Source: Spisula solida
Lineage: Eukaryota > Mollusca > Bivalvia > Venerida > Mactridae
Assembly (NCBI GenBank): GCA_947247005.1
Contig: OX365951.1
Location: 32,416,899 to 32,480,898, forward strand
Direction of reading: 5' to 3'
Length of the DNA stretch: 64,000 nt
Each line of letters begins with the position of its first letter. Positions within the stretch are counted from its first letter, which is position 1. Below are positions 28,725 through 39,267 of this stretch, piece by piece. The notes beneath the pieces were generated by a model. The model searched no databases and was not told the origin of the DNA. It saw nothing but the letters and a program-made list of their open reading frames with translations. The translations under genes were made by a program, and so were the position numbers.

Positions 28725-29593
28725 CATCTTTTGACTGCATTGTTATAACAAAAGGTTCCATAAACAAGAGAACAAGTTTTTATACCCCACAAAATGAAGT
28801 TTCAGGGGTTTATAGGAGTAAGTCAGTCTATTGGTTTCTGGTTGATAACTTTCATTAGGAATGAGATATTGTGAAAAAACTAGGTAGCTTGCGTAAATAT
28901 GCCAGTCAAGTTCTAAAGAGGGGCTGTCCGGGGTCAAGATCACTGTTGCTAAAAATAGAAAATTATTTTCCAGACAATTTCTTTAGTTAGGAATGACCTA
29001 GTGAGAAAGTTGGGCTGGTTAAGCAATAAGATACATTGTATTGTGATGAGGGTACACTCAGGAAAATTTGAAACCATGTGCCTATGGAAATTGCTGAAAA
29101 GTTTGTGAAGATTAAACATGTATCCAGTTGTACCTAGTTGTTTAGCTTACAGGAAAACATGGTTTCTGTAATAAGGTGATGTGGTCAGGGCATTATTCGT
29201 CACTGTGTGCCAATTATTCGCGTTTTACGCCTGTCCATTTCTCTACAATTTTCTATTAAATATGACAGCAGGTTCACCTAACCAGTTTTCCTTAACTGTA
29301 TCCTCACTAGAGCCGACTTTCCCTTCCGCTACGAACAGGCAATTTTGTTCATGTGCAGGGAAACCTACGTCGTTTTGAGATTTTCATGATGGGTAGGACC
29401 TGCCGCACCCTGCCATTGAAACTGGATTGCCAAGTTACACTATAGCTGAACAAGTGCTGCAGCTACAGTTATTGTCCGCCATCACTGGTTCTTGCCATAC
29501 TTAAGTACAATCAAGACATTAGTTGTGAAGATCAGGTACAGTGTCTATAAATTGTGCACTTGATTGTAACGTCGGCTGACCAGACCCAAAGGT

Positions 29594-29700
29594 AAATGTA
29601 TCATTGATTAAGAGAAAAAAAAAAAAAAATATTTTTTGTAAAATTTATAAATTCATGAATACACAAAATTTTTTTTTTCTCTTAATGATACAGTTACCTG
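29594..29700. repeat. Imperfect palindrome with A-run and T-run arms
   Basis: aggtaaatgtatcattgatt plus aagag and a run of A pairs with a run of T plus ctcttaatgatacagttacc. A foldback of about 100 bp, probably a small transposable element. Confidence 0.6.
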
Positions 29701-29749
29701 TGATCTGACCTAGCAGTTCTGTTACAACTGTTCTCTTGTTTGTATCGAA

Positions 29750-29955
29750 CAGTAATTATCCCCCCCCCCCAATCGACCAATTGGTTCCTGTTCAATAACT
29801 TGAGAACGCTTTGCCCTAGGATCTTTAGACTTTACATGAAGGTTGGTCTCCAACAATAGATGACCCCTATTGATTTTGAGGTCAAAGGTCAAGGTCGCTG
29901 TGACCTTTAACATTAATGACAATTTGGCTGCAATATTTTAGTCTTCACCAGTCAA
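29750..29955. repeat. 'Type B' dispersed repeat, partial copy
   Basis: gctttgccctaggatcttta and atgacccctattgatttt match copy 2; the left end is replaced by a run of 10 C. Confidence 0.55.
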
Positions 29956-29999
29956 ATATAAACAAACACAACCAATGGTATGTTAGTGTATTTCAATGA

Positions 30000-30140
30000 A
30001 AAACTTACAAGACTGTTGTGAGTAGATAAAACATGTATAAATACATAACTTGTGACTGCTATTGCATACAGTAGTAGATAAAACACACATAACTTGTGTT
30101 AGTAGATAAAACATACATAACTTGTGACTGTTATTACATA
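30000..30140. repeat. Short local tandem repeat (gtagataaaac...cataacttgtg)
   Basis: Three units share agtagataaaaca and cataacttgtg. A further unit (gtaggtaaaacgtacataac) lies at 31075-31098, on the other side of an inserted element. Confidence 0.65.
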
Positions 30141-31067
30141 CGAGGGTAATCCGCAAAAGACGTTGATTGTTATTGCATTGTTGTCCATTGTATTCACAAT
30201 TTTCGTACACTGTCATTGCAATTGTAATTGCACAATTTGATAATGGGGTTGATTACTTGGATCAGTAATTGATTACATAACAGTTACTTTTCAAATTTGC
30301 TTATTACTTCTATAACTTGGATTACTCATGATTTCTCTCAGTAATTGATTACATGCAATCAAACAAAAACAAAAACCATTTATTTGTGACACATATTTGA
30401 CTTTCATAAATGATATCTTAAAGTAATAAAAATCTGTGTGGTTTTATTGCACCTGCAGTAGGTCCGATCAGCCCACACTCTACAATGTCAACTGCCTTGT
30501 TTCTTTTGTTTCAGCATCTTGGCTTCATTGACTGATGCAATGTTGGATAAATTCGACACATTCTTGTAAATCAAACATGACAGTTAAAGTTTAGAAAGAT
30601 GCTCTACACGTATATAAATTTTCTGGCAAGATTTAATGTGCAACAGTTAAACACATACTACCTTTAGCCACCACATGGTGTCAGACCATGGTCGGGCAGT
30701 AATTTTTGGGCCGTACATATCTCTGGCGTCGCCATTTTTGAATGACTCGAAAACCGGAGTGGTGCGTATAAATTCATAGCTTTGCTGTTAATGACATTAT
30801 CGACCTTAAATTTCGATATCGTCATATTTCTTATTGCACAAATAAGAATGAGAGCCGATGTGTTTTTAAAAAATATAAAATGGCATGCGCCCACTCTACC
30901 CAACTCGCATTAGTTAGTCAAGTTTAATTACCAAAATGTAGAAGGAAATGAATTTTCATTATCACACAGAGAAATAACTAACGAATAGTCTGTGAAAGAT
31001 TTTCTGGAAAATCATGCGTAGTGTTTAAATGGGAGACAAAGTTCCTGACTTTTGCGGACAACCCTCG
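30141..31067. mobile_element. Tc1/mariner-like nonautonomous element, 927 bp
   Basis: The terminal inverted repeat cgagggtaatccgcaaaag (30141-30159) pairs with cttttgcggacaaccctcg (31049-31067) with two mismatches, and TA flanks both ends. It split a local tandem repeat. The largest frame inside (minus 30664-30903) does not resemble a transposase. Confidence 0.75.
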
Positions 31068-31069
31068 TA

Positions 31070-32133
31070 CAATAGTAGGTAAAACGTACATAACTTGTGA
31101 CAATATCCCACTAGTAGTGTGGAGTATCAACATTCAGAAATACAGAATAATCAACAGAAGTATCACAAAGGTTAGAAGAATAAGGTCATGAGTGCCACTT
31201 ATAACCTAATAAGATTCATACATTTTCGAAATCTGCACTGAAAGGCACATCTTACAGACCTATTTTTATGAAAATCGAAAGTTGTCATGTCCACCAAACT
31301 AAAGTTTTACTTAAGTAAAAAGTACTTTTCATACAGTTTTTCCTTGTTTTCTCCAAAGATCTAAACACATCTTTGTTTTCTCAAAATGACATTTTGCACT
31401 TTTTATGACCTCATTCTGTTAATGCAGCGAGTTGTATTCCCTTTGCAAGCTACAGTCACACCAGCCAGCATACACATATTAGAACAGCATGCTTAAGGTT
31501 ATAAGGGATTATGCCATAATTCTATGCTATTTTCAAACCCTGAAAAAAACTTAATTCAAATTATTCTAGTAAGTTTGAAAGAAACAATATTTTTAAATTA
31601 ATATTCACATCAACTTGATCAAGTCAAAACACAACAGCCAGAACCATTTAGGTAAATTTTAAGTGGATTTTGGTAAGCAATTATAATGCAATTAATGGGA
31701 TTGTAAATATGTGGATTAACCAAGCATGGATGTGCAATCCCTAGTACTGAATTTGGTTCAATTATGTAGTCACTATACATGTAGGATTGTGTTCACAATC
31801 ATAGAACTTATAGATGTATAGATCTTTGTTCGAACAATTATTAAAGAAGTTCTTGAGCAGGCAAATTTGAACATTCAAGTTCAGCATTGAGCTAGATTTC
31901 AGACTAGAACGTACAGATTAGAATTTCTTTATCAAATACTGCGCAGTTTTAAAAAGGAACTAAAGCTGCCATCACACGGCTGCTTGACCTAGGAATGGGT
32001 GAGGCTTTTGGGAGATCACATAGACAAATGAAAATTGAAAATGACTTTAGGACCATAATTTTGTGTAAAATTATCCAAACAATATGTGCATTTTCTGGTG
32101 ATAACAATAGTTAGTAGTTTCATTAAATTCCAT
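31070..32133. other. Intergenic, no gene seen
   Basis: AT-rich with no open frame of note. Confidence 0.35.
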
Positions 32134-32399
32134 CAGAGCTACAGATAAGCTGCGTATTGGGGTAATTACCCAATCAATTTTCTTAAAAACCCAATTGATT
32201 TTGATAGGAGGGAGAAAGAAAACGCAAAGACAATCTGAAATACCCAAATAGAAAAGGGTGTCATAGTGAAAAATAGTACATAAAAGCTTATTTACCCTTT
32301 GAGTTTTATTAAATACCCAATTAAAATTTGTCAAAACCTAATCAAAATTGAAACTCGGGGTAAAATACCCAATTGACTAAAACCTTATCTGTAGCTCTG
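32134..32399. mobile_element. CAGAGCTACAG-ended inverted-repeat element, 266 bp, with 7-bp target duplication
   Basis: The ends cagagctacagataag and cttatctgtagctctg are perfect inverse repeats. The exact 7-bp direct repeat attccat flanks it (32127-32133, 32400-32406). The interior repeats acccaatt and aattgggt words. hAT-like by its ends; no coding capacity. Confidence 0.8.
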
Positions 32400-32472
32400 A
32401 TTCCATCCAATAGTTGCTGTGAAATTGAATGGACAAGAAACCCTATTATAACAAAAGGCAATTCTCACAACA

Positions 32473-32645
32473 TGCTTCAATAAAAATCGAAGTTGCCTAC
32501 AAAAAAAATCGAAGTTGCCTTGAAAAAAAATCGAAGATGCCTTGAAAAAAAATCAAAGATGCCTTGAAAAAAATCAAAGATTCTTTAATAAAAATCAAAG
32601 ATTCTTTAATAAAAATTGCAGATGCCTCAATAAAAATTAAAGGCA
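32473..32645. repeat. Short A-rich tandem repeat (about 20-21 bp)
   Basis: Units such as gatgccttgaaaaaaaatc and gattctttaataaaaatcaa repeat about eight times. Open frames through it are artefacts. Confidence 0.75.
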
Positions 32646-32920
32646 AGATAAGAAAGTTCCTTGGGATAAAGATTGATAGTAACAATTAGTAAAACTCACC
32701 AAACACTGTGCTTAATTAATCAAGATATTAATTTTGTCATACTGGTGAAAAATACAGGAAGAGATTCAAGCGACAAAATTACCTTAATTAGTTACAAGTC
32801 CCCTAATTTAAAATGTACCACATCAAAGCCAAATCAAAGTTGCTGTGAATTTGATAACTCAAATTGGCAAATTATATACAACACAATACAGAATTGTTGG
32901 GACATTTCCTTGGCATACAC

Positions 32921-33097
32921 AGGGGTTCCAATAGCATCTGAAGGGTCATTTTGATACTTTTGACTAAATTTTACCATTTTATAGACAAAATACCCATGAT
33001 TTTAAGAGAAAATGACCCTTCAAACCGAAACATTGAGGGTCAAAATGAGGCTTTTGGAAATTTCAAGGGTCAAAACCCCTTCTCAAATGGAACCCCT
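32921..33097. mobile_element. AGGGGTTCC-ended element, 177 bp, with 8-bp target duplication
   Basis: Begins aggggttcc, ends ggaacccct, and is flanked by the exact 8-bp repeat gcatacac (32913-32920, 33098-33105). The interior is the inverse of 5126-5325 and 44600-44797. hAT-like nonautonomous element. Confidence 0.85.
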
Positions 33098-33201
33098 GCA
33101 TACACCAGTGCATTAATAATAATATTTGTGGTAATGCTTGTGATAACGGAGTTTCAAAATGAATAATAAAAAGATACATAAATATGGAGTTGTTTTAAAA
33201 A

Positions 33202-34251
33202 CTAACTCCCATAAATCTTCACACTTGGAACTATGGTGTGTATATCAACAGGTCCTTTTAAAGAAACCCTGAAATCTAGGTATGTATGAATCCAATGATG
33301 ATCTGTAAATGAAATATTTAAAGGCTTACGTTTCCCGCCATTAAACTTCAAACTAACACAAGCCCTCTGCTGAATATGTGTAAGTTTATCAAACCTTGAG
33401 CATTGTATTCTAAACCAGAAATGTTTGGATGGATCGATTGTAGGAAAGAAGTACTCCGCAGGGGCTAGATAGACACCATCAGTAGCAGTCGTAAGGTATG
33501 TACCTTCAGAAGAGTACTTCTTATATAAGCTTGTTAAAAAATGCGGTCCAGTACTATCCAAGACATTCCACATGTGTGAATAAAACGGCAAATTGTCAAT
33601 TAGGGATTTCATAAATGGATGTTTAGCACTGCAACCCATTACAGCATTGATCACCAGATGTTCAAAGTTTCCATACAGAATAGGGTGTTCATACGGTTCC
33701 TGAGGCATAAAACATGAATACTTTCTCAGCATAGGATCCAAGTTCTGTAAACTTTCGACATCCATATCAGCGTACACGCCACCGAACTCGTACAAAACAA
33801 CATAACGTAATGCATCAGCTTTCCTTATCCCCTCGGAGTAATTATCGAATGTATCTAACAATGTAGGATGACGTTCTGCGATCAGTTTCCTAGCACTATC
33901 ATCTGTCCACAGCCAATATTCATATCCAGGATTCTTCTCCAACCATGATTTAACCCAACCAACTAACTTACGAGGAACTTCCGTATCTTTCCACGTCTGG
34001 TGAATTATTCTCGGAATGCGTACTTCACCGTCAGTAGGAAATGTTTCAAATTCAGTTAAGTGAAGAGGTGGAAATTTGGCAATATTTGATTGATCTACAG
34101 GCAAGGTCAAACTTCTATAGTCACCATGATCTCTTATTTGCTCAAATTTGATGATGTAATGCATAACGGTGAGTATTATACAACAAATTAACAATGTATT
34201 TAAGGTTTCCCGCCTTGAAAGAGCTTCCATGTATCTAGCAAAATAGCCCAT
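33202..34251 (-). CDS. GT32-type glycosyltransferase with DXD motif, type II membrane protein, 349 aa
   Basis: The single open frame runs from ATG at 34251 to TAG at 33202-33204. It opens MGYFARYMEALSRR and then has a hydrophobic segment at about residues 16-35 (LNTLLICCIILTVMHYII), a signal anchor placing the catalytic part in the Golgi lumen. Motifs follow in GT32 order: IPRIIHQTWKDTEVP (79-93), WTDD (115-118), GIRKADALRYVVLYEFGGVY (141-160) and YADMD (160-164, the DXD that binds metal and nucleotide sugar), then STGPHFL. The frame extends 24 codons further upstream, but a tttatttttcag acceptor (AG at 34264-34263) sits 12 bases before this ATG, so the true start is probably 34251 with the 5' UTR interrupted by an intron. 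The sugar and acceptor are unknown. It is intact and intronless in its coding part, between two long multi-exon genes. Confidence 0.85.
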   Translation of the reverse strand: MGYFARYMEALSRRETLNTLLICCIILTVMHYIIKFEQIRDHGDYRSLTLPVDQSNIAKFPPLHLTEFETFPTDGEVRIPRIIHQTWKDTEVPRKLVGWVKSWLEKNPGYEYWLWTDDSARKLIAERHPTLLDTFDNYSEGIRKADALRYVVLYEFGGVYADMDVESLQNLDPMLRKYSCFMPQEPYEHPILYGNFEHLVINAVMGCSAKHPFMKSLIDNLPFYSHMWNVLDSTGPHFLTSLYKKYSSEGTYLTTATDGVYLAPAEYFFPTIDPSKHFWFRIQCSRFDKLTHIQQRACVSLKFNGGKRKPLNISFTDHHWIHTYLDFRVSLKGPVDIHTIVPSVKIYGS

Positions 34252-34262
34252 CTTTCTGAATT

Positions 34263-34280
34263 CTGAAAAATAAATGTAGG
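34263..34280 (-). other. Probable 3' splice site before the glycosyltransferase start
   Basis: On the minus strand cctacatttatttttcag is followed by aattcagaaagATG. The strong acceptor argues against the longer upstream start at 34323 and for a leader exon further right. Confidence 0.55.
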
Positions 34281-34323
34281 TATCTTGCAAAATACGTGTT
34301 TCAGAATTCTGAGAACAAATCAA

Positions 34324-34978
34324 TGTCTTTAGTTTAGAATAAGCCTATCCAACATATGGTTGGTGGTTAAATTATTTTAATAGGCACAAGTGCAGTCAGT
34401 TCTGAAAAAGTATGCACCGAAAACATGTAAGTTTTAACTTTTTACACTAGATGGAAACAGGACTTTACTCCATAATTATTGGGTTTTTGAGTCATTTCCC
34501 AGATTTTGCTACATATTGTATATGTGTGTTAAAAAAGTGTGCATGCCCTTGAAATTCGGCAATACTTATTATGGCTGTAATTGAAACAGTTTACACAACT
34601 ATGCATAATTACACAATGTTGAGAACTCTGTGAAACTTGCTGATAATATTGTGTAATCAAAATAAGCATAGCATTTAGTCAATAATAAATTAATGTATCT
34701 ATAGTTCTACTATACCTGTCATGATTAAGATCAGTTCTTCAGTGTCAAATATGAAGTAAATTCATCCACAGATCAGATCTTATTCTGAAGAAAGACATGT
34801 AAAAAATGTATGTTTTATTTTTATAAACAGGCATTTCGAAAAGTGCCCATCTGACAGAACTGACTGGTGAAATTTAGTTCTGGTATGAGGGTCATTCAAT
34901 AAACTTGTAGACTGTGTTAATCATGTTAACATCCGATGACACAGAGAACAAGTAATTAAGAATTGCAAGCAATACAGA
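34324..34978. other. Intergenic upstream of the glycosyltransferase
   Basis: Should contain the promoter and leader exon of the minus-strand glycosyltransferase, but I cannot place either. A mariner-like end (tgagggtcattcaat, preceded by TA) occurs at 34886. Confidence 0.3.
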
Positions 34979-35372
34979 AGTCCCCTACCGGTTTGAGGCC
35001 ATTTTCAATGTTTCTTTAGCCATAGCAACCACAAGTTTTGTCAGAATCGAAACATTTTTAGACGTGCATAATCCCCTTATTGTCCCCTATCCACATATCA
35101 AGTTTCATAAACCTAGCTTGGAAACTGCTTGAGTTATGGCAGGATCCAGATTTGGGCATATTTTCACTCTTTCTGTTGCCATAGCAACCACAATTTGCGT
35201 CAGAATCAAAATATGTTTAGACGTGCATAATCCCCTTACTGCCCCCTATCCACTTATCAAGTTTTATAAACCTAACTTGGAAACTGTTTGAGTTATGCCA
35301 GGATCCAGATTGTTTGACGGACAGACTGACTGACGGACGGACGGACGGAGGGCAAACCTATAGTCCCCTCCG
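34979..35372. repeat. AGTCCCCTMCGGT-ended element, inverse of 13075-13274, internally duplicated
   Basis: Starts agtcccctaccggtttgagg and ends atagtcccctccggt. The block around tagacgtgcataatcccctt occurs twice (about 35057 and 35217), so the core is duplicated. A (gacg)n stretch precedes the right end. Confidence 0.65.
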
Positions 35373-35607
35373 GTCTGCTGTGTATTTCTAAGCCCAATGC
35401 ACAATTCAATAGTCGTATGAATTTCCTTGAGTAAAGAAATAGACGTTTTGACGTTATTGAAAACGCGACTCGTCTTGATAAAACAGTTATTAATTCACAC
35501 TCTGACGTCCAAATAATTTCATAATTTCATGAAATCCCATGATAATATTTTGTATTAATTAGGCAAAAACATTGGATTCAACATTAACTTAATAGGAATT
35601 TATAACT

Positions 35608-35720
35608 ACAGTAAAACCTCGTTATCTCGAGGACCCATCGGGACAAGCCAAATGCTCGAGTTAAGCCAGGTGCTCGAAATATCCGAAGTCAATGATGAAT
35701 TGTTGTTATGACTAATTGTA
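35608..35720. repeat. pogo/Tigger-like terminal fragment
   Basis: tacagtaaaacctcgttatc resembles the terminal repeat of pogo-like elements, and ctcgag words follow in both orientations. No matching right end found. Confidence 0.35.
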
Positions 35721-37345
35721 GCTGTGTTTATAACGAAAATGAGTTTGAAAGGACAAGGTTCCCTAACTAGTAAAAATGGCCCAAAAATAATGAAAAATAG
35801 AAAATAGACGAAAAATGTTTTTTGTTATCTATTTTTAATAACCAACCTTTATTCTTCATAAAAATGTATTTTTTCTTTAGAAAATCCGTTTTAAAGTCAG
35901 TAAAATTCCACTTGTAAGAACCCCTCTTTAGCTAAAAATGGCAAAATCTGCGTTTTTCGTGTAACACTTTTTTATTTGTTCATATCAGCGCACGTTTGTT
36001 CCACCTTTAAACTTGCTTAGCTTTCTGAGGAATTTCAATTGATTGATAACATCACTGTTATTTTTTGGAACACGCGTGCGCTCATATCTTAAATTTAAAG
36101 TATATAAACGCGACGTTTCTGACCTAAAAAGCAACATGACGTCACGTCAGAAGCAGACGACGACGTTTTGCACAATGGCAACGTCCTATTTGGCCGGAGC
36201 GCGATTATCGTAGTTTCTTTGTTTAACCCGCTCATCCTGCTCAACAATACGACATGTAAGGCCACTACTATTTCATTTTTTGGTTTACACTATTTTTTGG
36301 GAATTATTTATGTCCACCGGTCAGTCGAATTTGTTTTAAATGGAAAACGCTTTTGAACGCGTCTGTCGCATGAAAAGGTTGCAAAATAAATCTGGTATAC
36401 TATTATTTTTTATTATTTACATACACCATCATTTACCTACTTCAAAAATTCGCGACAGAAGCAGAGGTACAATAGTAGTGTCCTTAACACGTTAATTTGA
36501 AGTAAATAGTCAAATGCTTTATGTAGTTCGTCTAGCTTCAAGGATAAAATAGAGCAGATGAAGCATTATTTTCACGAGCGTAATTCGAACCATGGGTTCA
36601 AAATAAATCAGTTGCTCAAGATGTGAAATAACACCTGACCTTAGAATACAAATATTCTATTTAATTCATGCTTAATATAGGGTTTTCCTAAATATTTTTT
36701 TAAATAAAGCATGGAGTGAAATTCGAATCAGCAGGGACGCGGAATTCTGATTTCTTGCAAACAAACTGAAATAATATTATGTTCTTTGTCCTCACAAAAC
36801 TGTACAATAACCCTTGTAAGAAGACACTTTTTACGAATAACTAGTACTGTATCTATTACTTAGACACGAGGGTTATTTGCCAGAGACAAACGAAAATGGC
36901 CCAGCTTTCACGATTGTCGGGGGTGGTAGCGGGTTACTATGGTAATAGAGTGGCTGATAACATGCTACTGGTTTGCATTATTGAAGATAAATTTGCATTG
37001 ACCATTGGTAGAAAGTTACTTTTTGTAATGCTAAAAGAAATTATTGTTAAAATGAAATAATAATCAAATGAGAACGATTGTTTACGAATATATTGAATGA
37101 CCCTCGTAGTTATTTAAAGATTTTACATTAAACTCTTGTAAAAACAATCCATTTACGATTATAACAGGTAATGAAATAATAGGTAATTATGATTTCTTTA
37201 TAATTATATTCATCAATCTCTGTCTACTAGCGAATCAGGATAGAAACACAGAACAGTTCAGAAGGTGAAGTCTCCCCTTTTCAGTACGGCATATAAACAA
37301 ATACAAACTTCTGGTAAGAAATTATTCATTTTCGCGACCGTCAAA
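35721..37345. other. Intergenic, no gene seen
   Basis: AT-rich. Short open frames such as 36168-36356 lack domains. A hydroxyl-like cgagggttatttgccagaga at about 36866 resembles a mariner end. Confidence 0.3.
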
Positions 37346-37551
37346 ATGAGCGTATTAAGTTATTTTGAAGGGGCTAAACCTGGCCAAAAACATTCTAACC
37401 CATCTAAAGCTGATTCCTCTGCGAAGAAATATAAAAAATACGAGCAGCATCAGACATAGCGTAAATTTAGTACAACTTGGCAAGAAAACAGGCCATGGTT
37501 GCGTCTTGACACCGAGACAAACACCATGAAATATTCTCCAAGTGTCAAGGT
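37346..37551 (+). pseudogene. N-terminal fragment of a domesticated-transposase-like protein, interrupted by a stop
   Basis: The frame MSVLSYFEGAKPGQKHSNPS reaches a TAG at 37457-37459 and then continues as RKFSTTWQENRPWLRLDTET. The pattern R-K-F-x-x-x-W-x-x-x-x-P-W-L-R resembles the N-terminus of zinc-finger proteins derived from hAT-like transposases. Only this start is present, so I call it a relic. Family assignment is from memory and tentative. Confidence 0.4.
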
Positions 37552-37807
37552 AACAAACCAAAAGTTTGACATTTTTTGTATCAGCACTTTATCACTTTAC
37601 ATTGAGTTAAAGAACAAATTTATTTGGTGGTTTGTTACCTCAACAATTACAAGGACAAATTATTGTTAAAAAATGTATTTATTCTGTTTTACATTTGGTC
37701 CAGTGAAAATTGATTCAGTTCAGTGATTTTTCCAAGATTACTGGACCCAAAGACCTAAATATACTTAGGTCTTTGCTGGACCGAATGTCCAGTAATGTCA
37801 AAACACT

Positions 37808-38795
37808 TTTCTTCTTCTTCTTCTTCTTCTTCTTCTTCAAATATTGTGCAGCGCTCCTCTGGAGCATTGTCGCACATGGTGACTATGTACAAATGCGCAA
37901 GGGAAAAACGCAGTGAAAGCTGGTAAAAAACGGTTAAAAACATGCTGCTCCAGAGTTACGGCATTGGCACGCCCATCCTAGCCTTGAAGGCTTCTAGTGA
38001 TGGGGCGGTGATGATCACATCTGGTAGATTGTTCCAGATGCGGATGCCAGAAGGGAAGAAGGAATATCTGTAGGCGTTGACGCTGGCAAATGGTACCAAG
38101 AATCGGTTGGCGTGGCCTCTTGTATGAACTCCTGCTGGGATGAGTAGTTGATGAGCTTGGATATCCACTAGGTTGTTGACGATTCTGTACATCATGGCAG
38201 CCTTGGTTGGCTGGTTTACTCTTGTCGCCTTTCTTGAATATGGGAGTGACTAGTGCATTCTTCCAGTCGTCTGGTACCTGGGATTGGTCGTGGGAGGCTT
38301 GGAAAATGAGAGTGAGGGCTGGCGCTATCGAGGGTGCCATCTCCTTGAGGAACTTAGACGAAATCTGGTCTGGTCCTGTTGCCTTGTGCGGGTTGAGGTC
38401 CTCAGCAAGTTTTCTGACCCCATTGACGTGGATCGTAAGGGGAGGAGCTGTTGCTGGGGGTTTCTTGCCCATGTCAGGAATGTTTTCAGTATCCTCATGG
38501 GTGAAAACTGAGGAGAATTGGTCATTGATTATCTCCGCTTTGGCGCTAGTTTCAGAGTAGATGATACCCTCTATCTTCAGTGGTGCAACTCCTGAGCTGT
38601 CATTCTTCATGCTCTTAACATATGAGTAGAGCTTTTTGTTCTTGCTGCCTTCCTCACTGACCTTGTTTCGTACATAGTCATTCCTGTCGTTGCGGCACTG
38701 TTTCTGAGTTGCCTTTCGAATGTGGCTATAGATGTCCCAGTCGGATGGCTTCTTTGATGTTCGGACTCTCTTGTAAGCTCTTTTCTGAATGGTTG
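37808..38795 (-). mobile_element. Non-LTR retrotransposon relic lacking its catalytic core
   Basis: Minus strand. 38795-38215 reads YKRVRTSKKPSDWDIYSHIR, then LAEDLNPHKATGPDQISSKF and VPDDWKNALVTPIFKKGDKS, the finger part of a non-LTR reverse transcriptase. The frame then jumps near 38205 to MMYRIVNNLVDIQ and SFFPSGIRIWNNLPDVIITA, the C-terminal region. The palm domain with the catalytic aspartates is deleted. A 3' UTR follows and ends in (GAA)n, seen as (ttc)n on the plus strand at 37809-37838. A dead copy. Confidence 0.85.
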
Positions 38796-39230
38796 TGTAA
38801 ATATAGAAAAGTTGAGGGGGGGTCTTAAATTGATTAATATATACTATGTTATTTTCAAAGCAAAATCAATACTCAGGAATACACCTTACAATCAGGAAAG
38901 AATTTGGATACGTTTCACTTGAAAATTGAGTTCGTTTTGGTCAAGGTACGAAACAAAGGCTCGGTGCTTCAGTCTTTAACACCCTAAACTTAATCTAATT
39001 TCACTGTTATTCCTCTAATTTTAGTGGGTACAATTCAACTACGCGTAGAAAACAAATATGACCAGTATGTTACCTCTGTTAAACATCGTTATATGATAGA
39101 TCTAATCGCTGTAGTTTTCTGTTGACTTTTTTCTCAGATAAAGGGGAGGCAACTAATTGGGACGGTATAAAAGCTAGAATCCGGTCCTTTTGTCCAGGGC
39201 ACATACCGCTGTTTAAGCGGAGTTCACACT
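38796..39230. other. Intergenic, no gene seen
   Basis: No coding signal. Confidence 0.3.
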
Positions 39231-39254
39231 CACGCATGTTAATTAACATGCGTG
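39231..39254. repeat. Perfect 24-bp palindrome
   Basis: The half-site cacgcatgttaa is followed directly by its reverse complement. It lies just left of the target duplication of the element at 39268-40370. Confidence 0.85.
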
Positions 39255-39267
39255 TTCACACTGGACC

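Larger units (their letters stand above)
34886..37106. mobile_element. Possible composite mariner-like element bounded by TGAGGGTCATTCAAT ends
   Basis: tgagggtcattcaat at 34886-34900 pairs with attgaatgaccctcg at 37092-37106, with TA outside both. No transposase is seen between them, and other repeats are nested inside. It may be two unrelated ends, so confidence is low. Confidence 0.35.

Noticed and set aside
29594..29700. Transcription terminator hairpin
   Set aside because: Stem with A/T runs resembles one, but this is animal DNA with no gene ending there; a foldback repeat is more likely.
34252..34323. Upstream start of the glycosyltransferase (24 extra residues)
   Set aside because: The extension contains a strong splice acceptor just before the second methionine, and the signal anchor is better placed from the inner start.
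37755..37943. Poly-glutamate protein on the minus strand
   Set aside because: The glutamates come from the (GAA)n tail of the LINE relic.
38207..38560. Plus-strand gene of 117 codons
   Set aside because: Antisense shadow of the reverse transcriptase relic.
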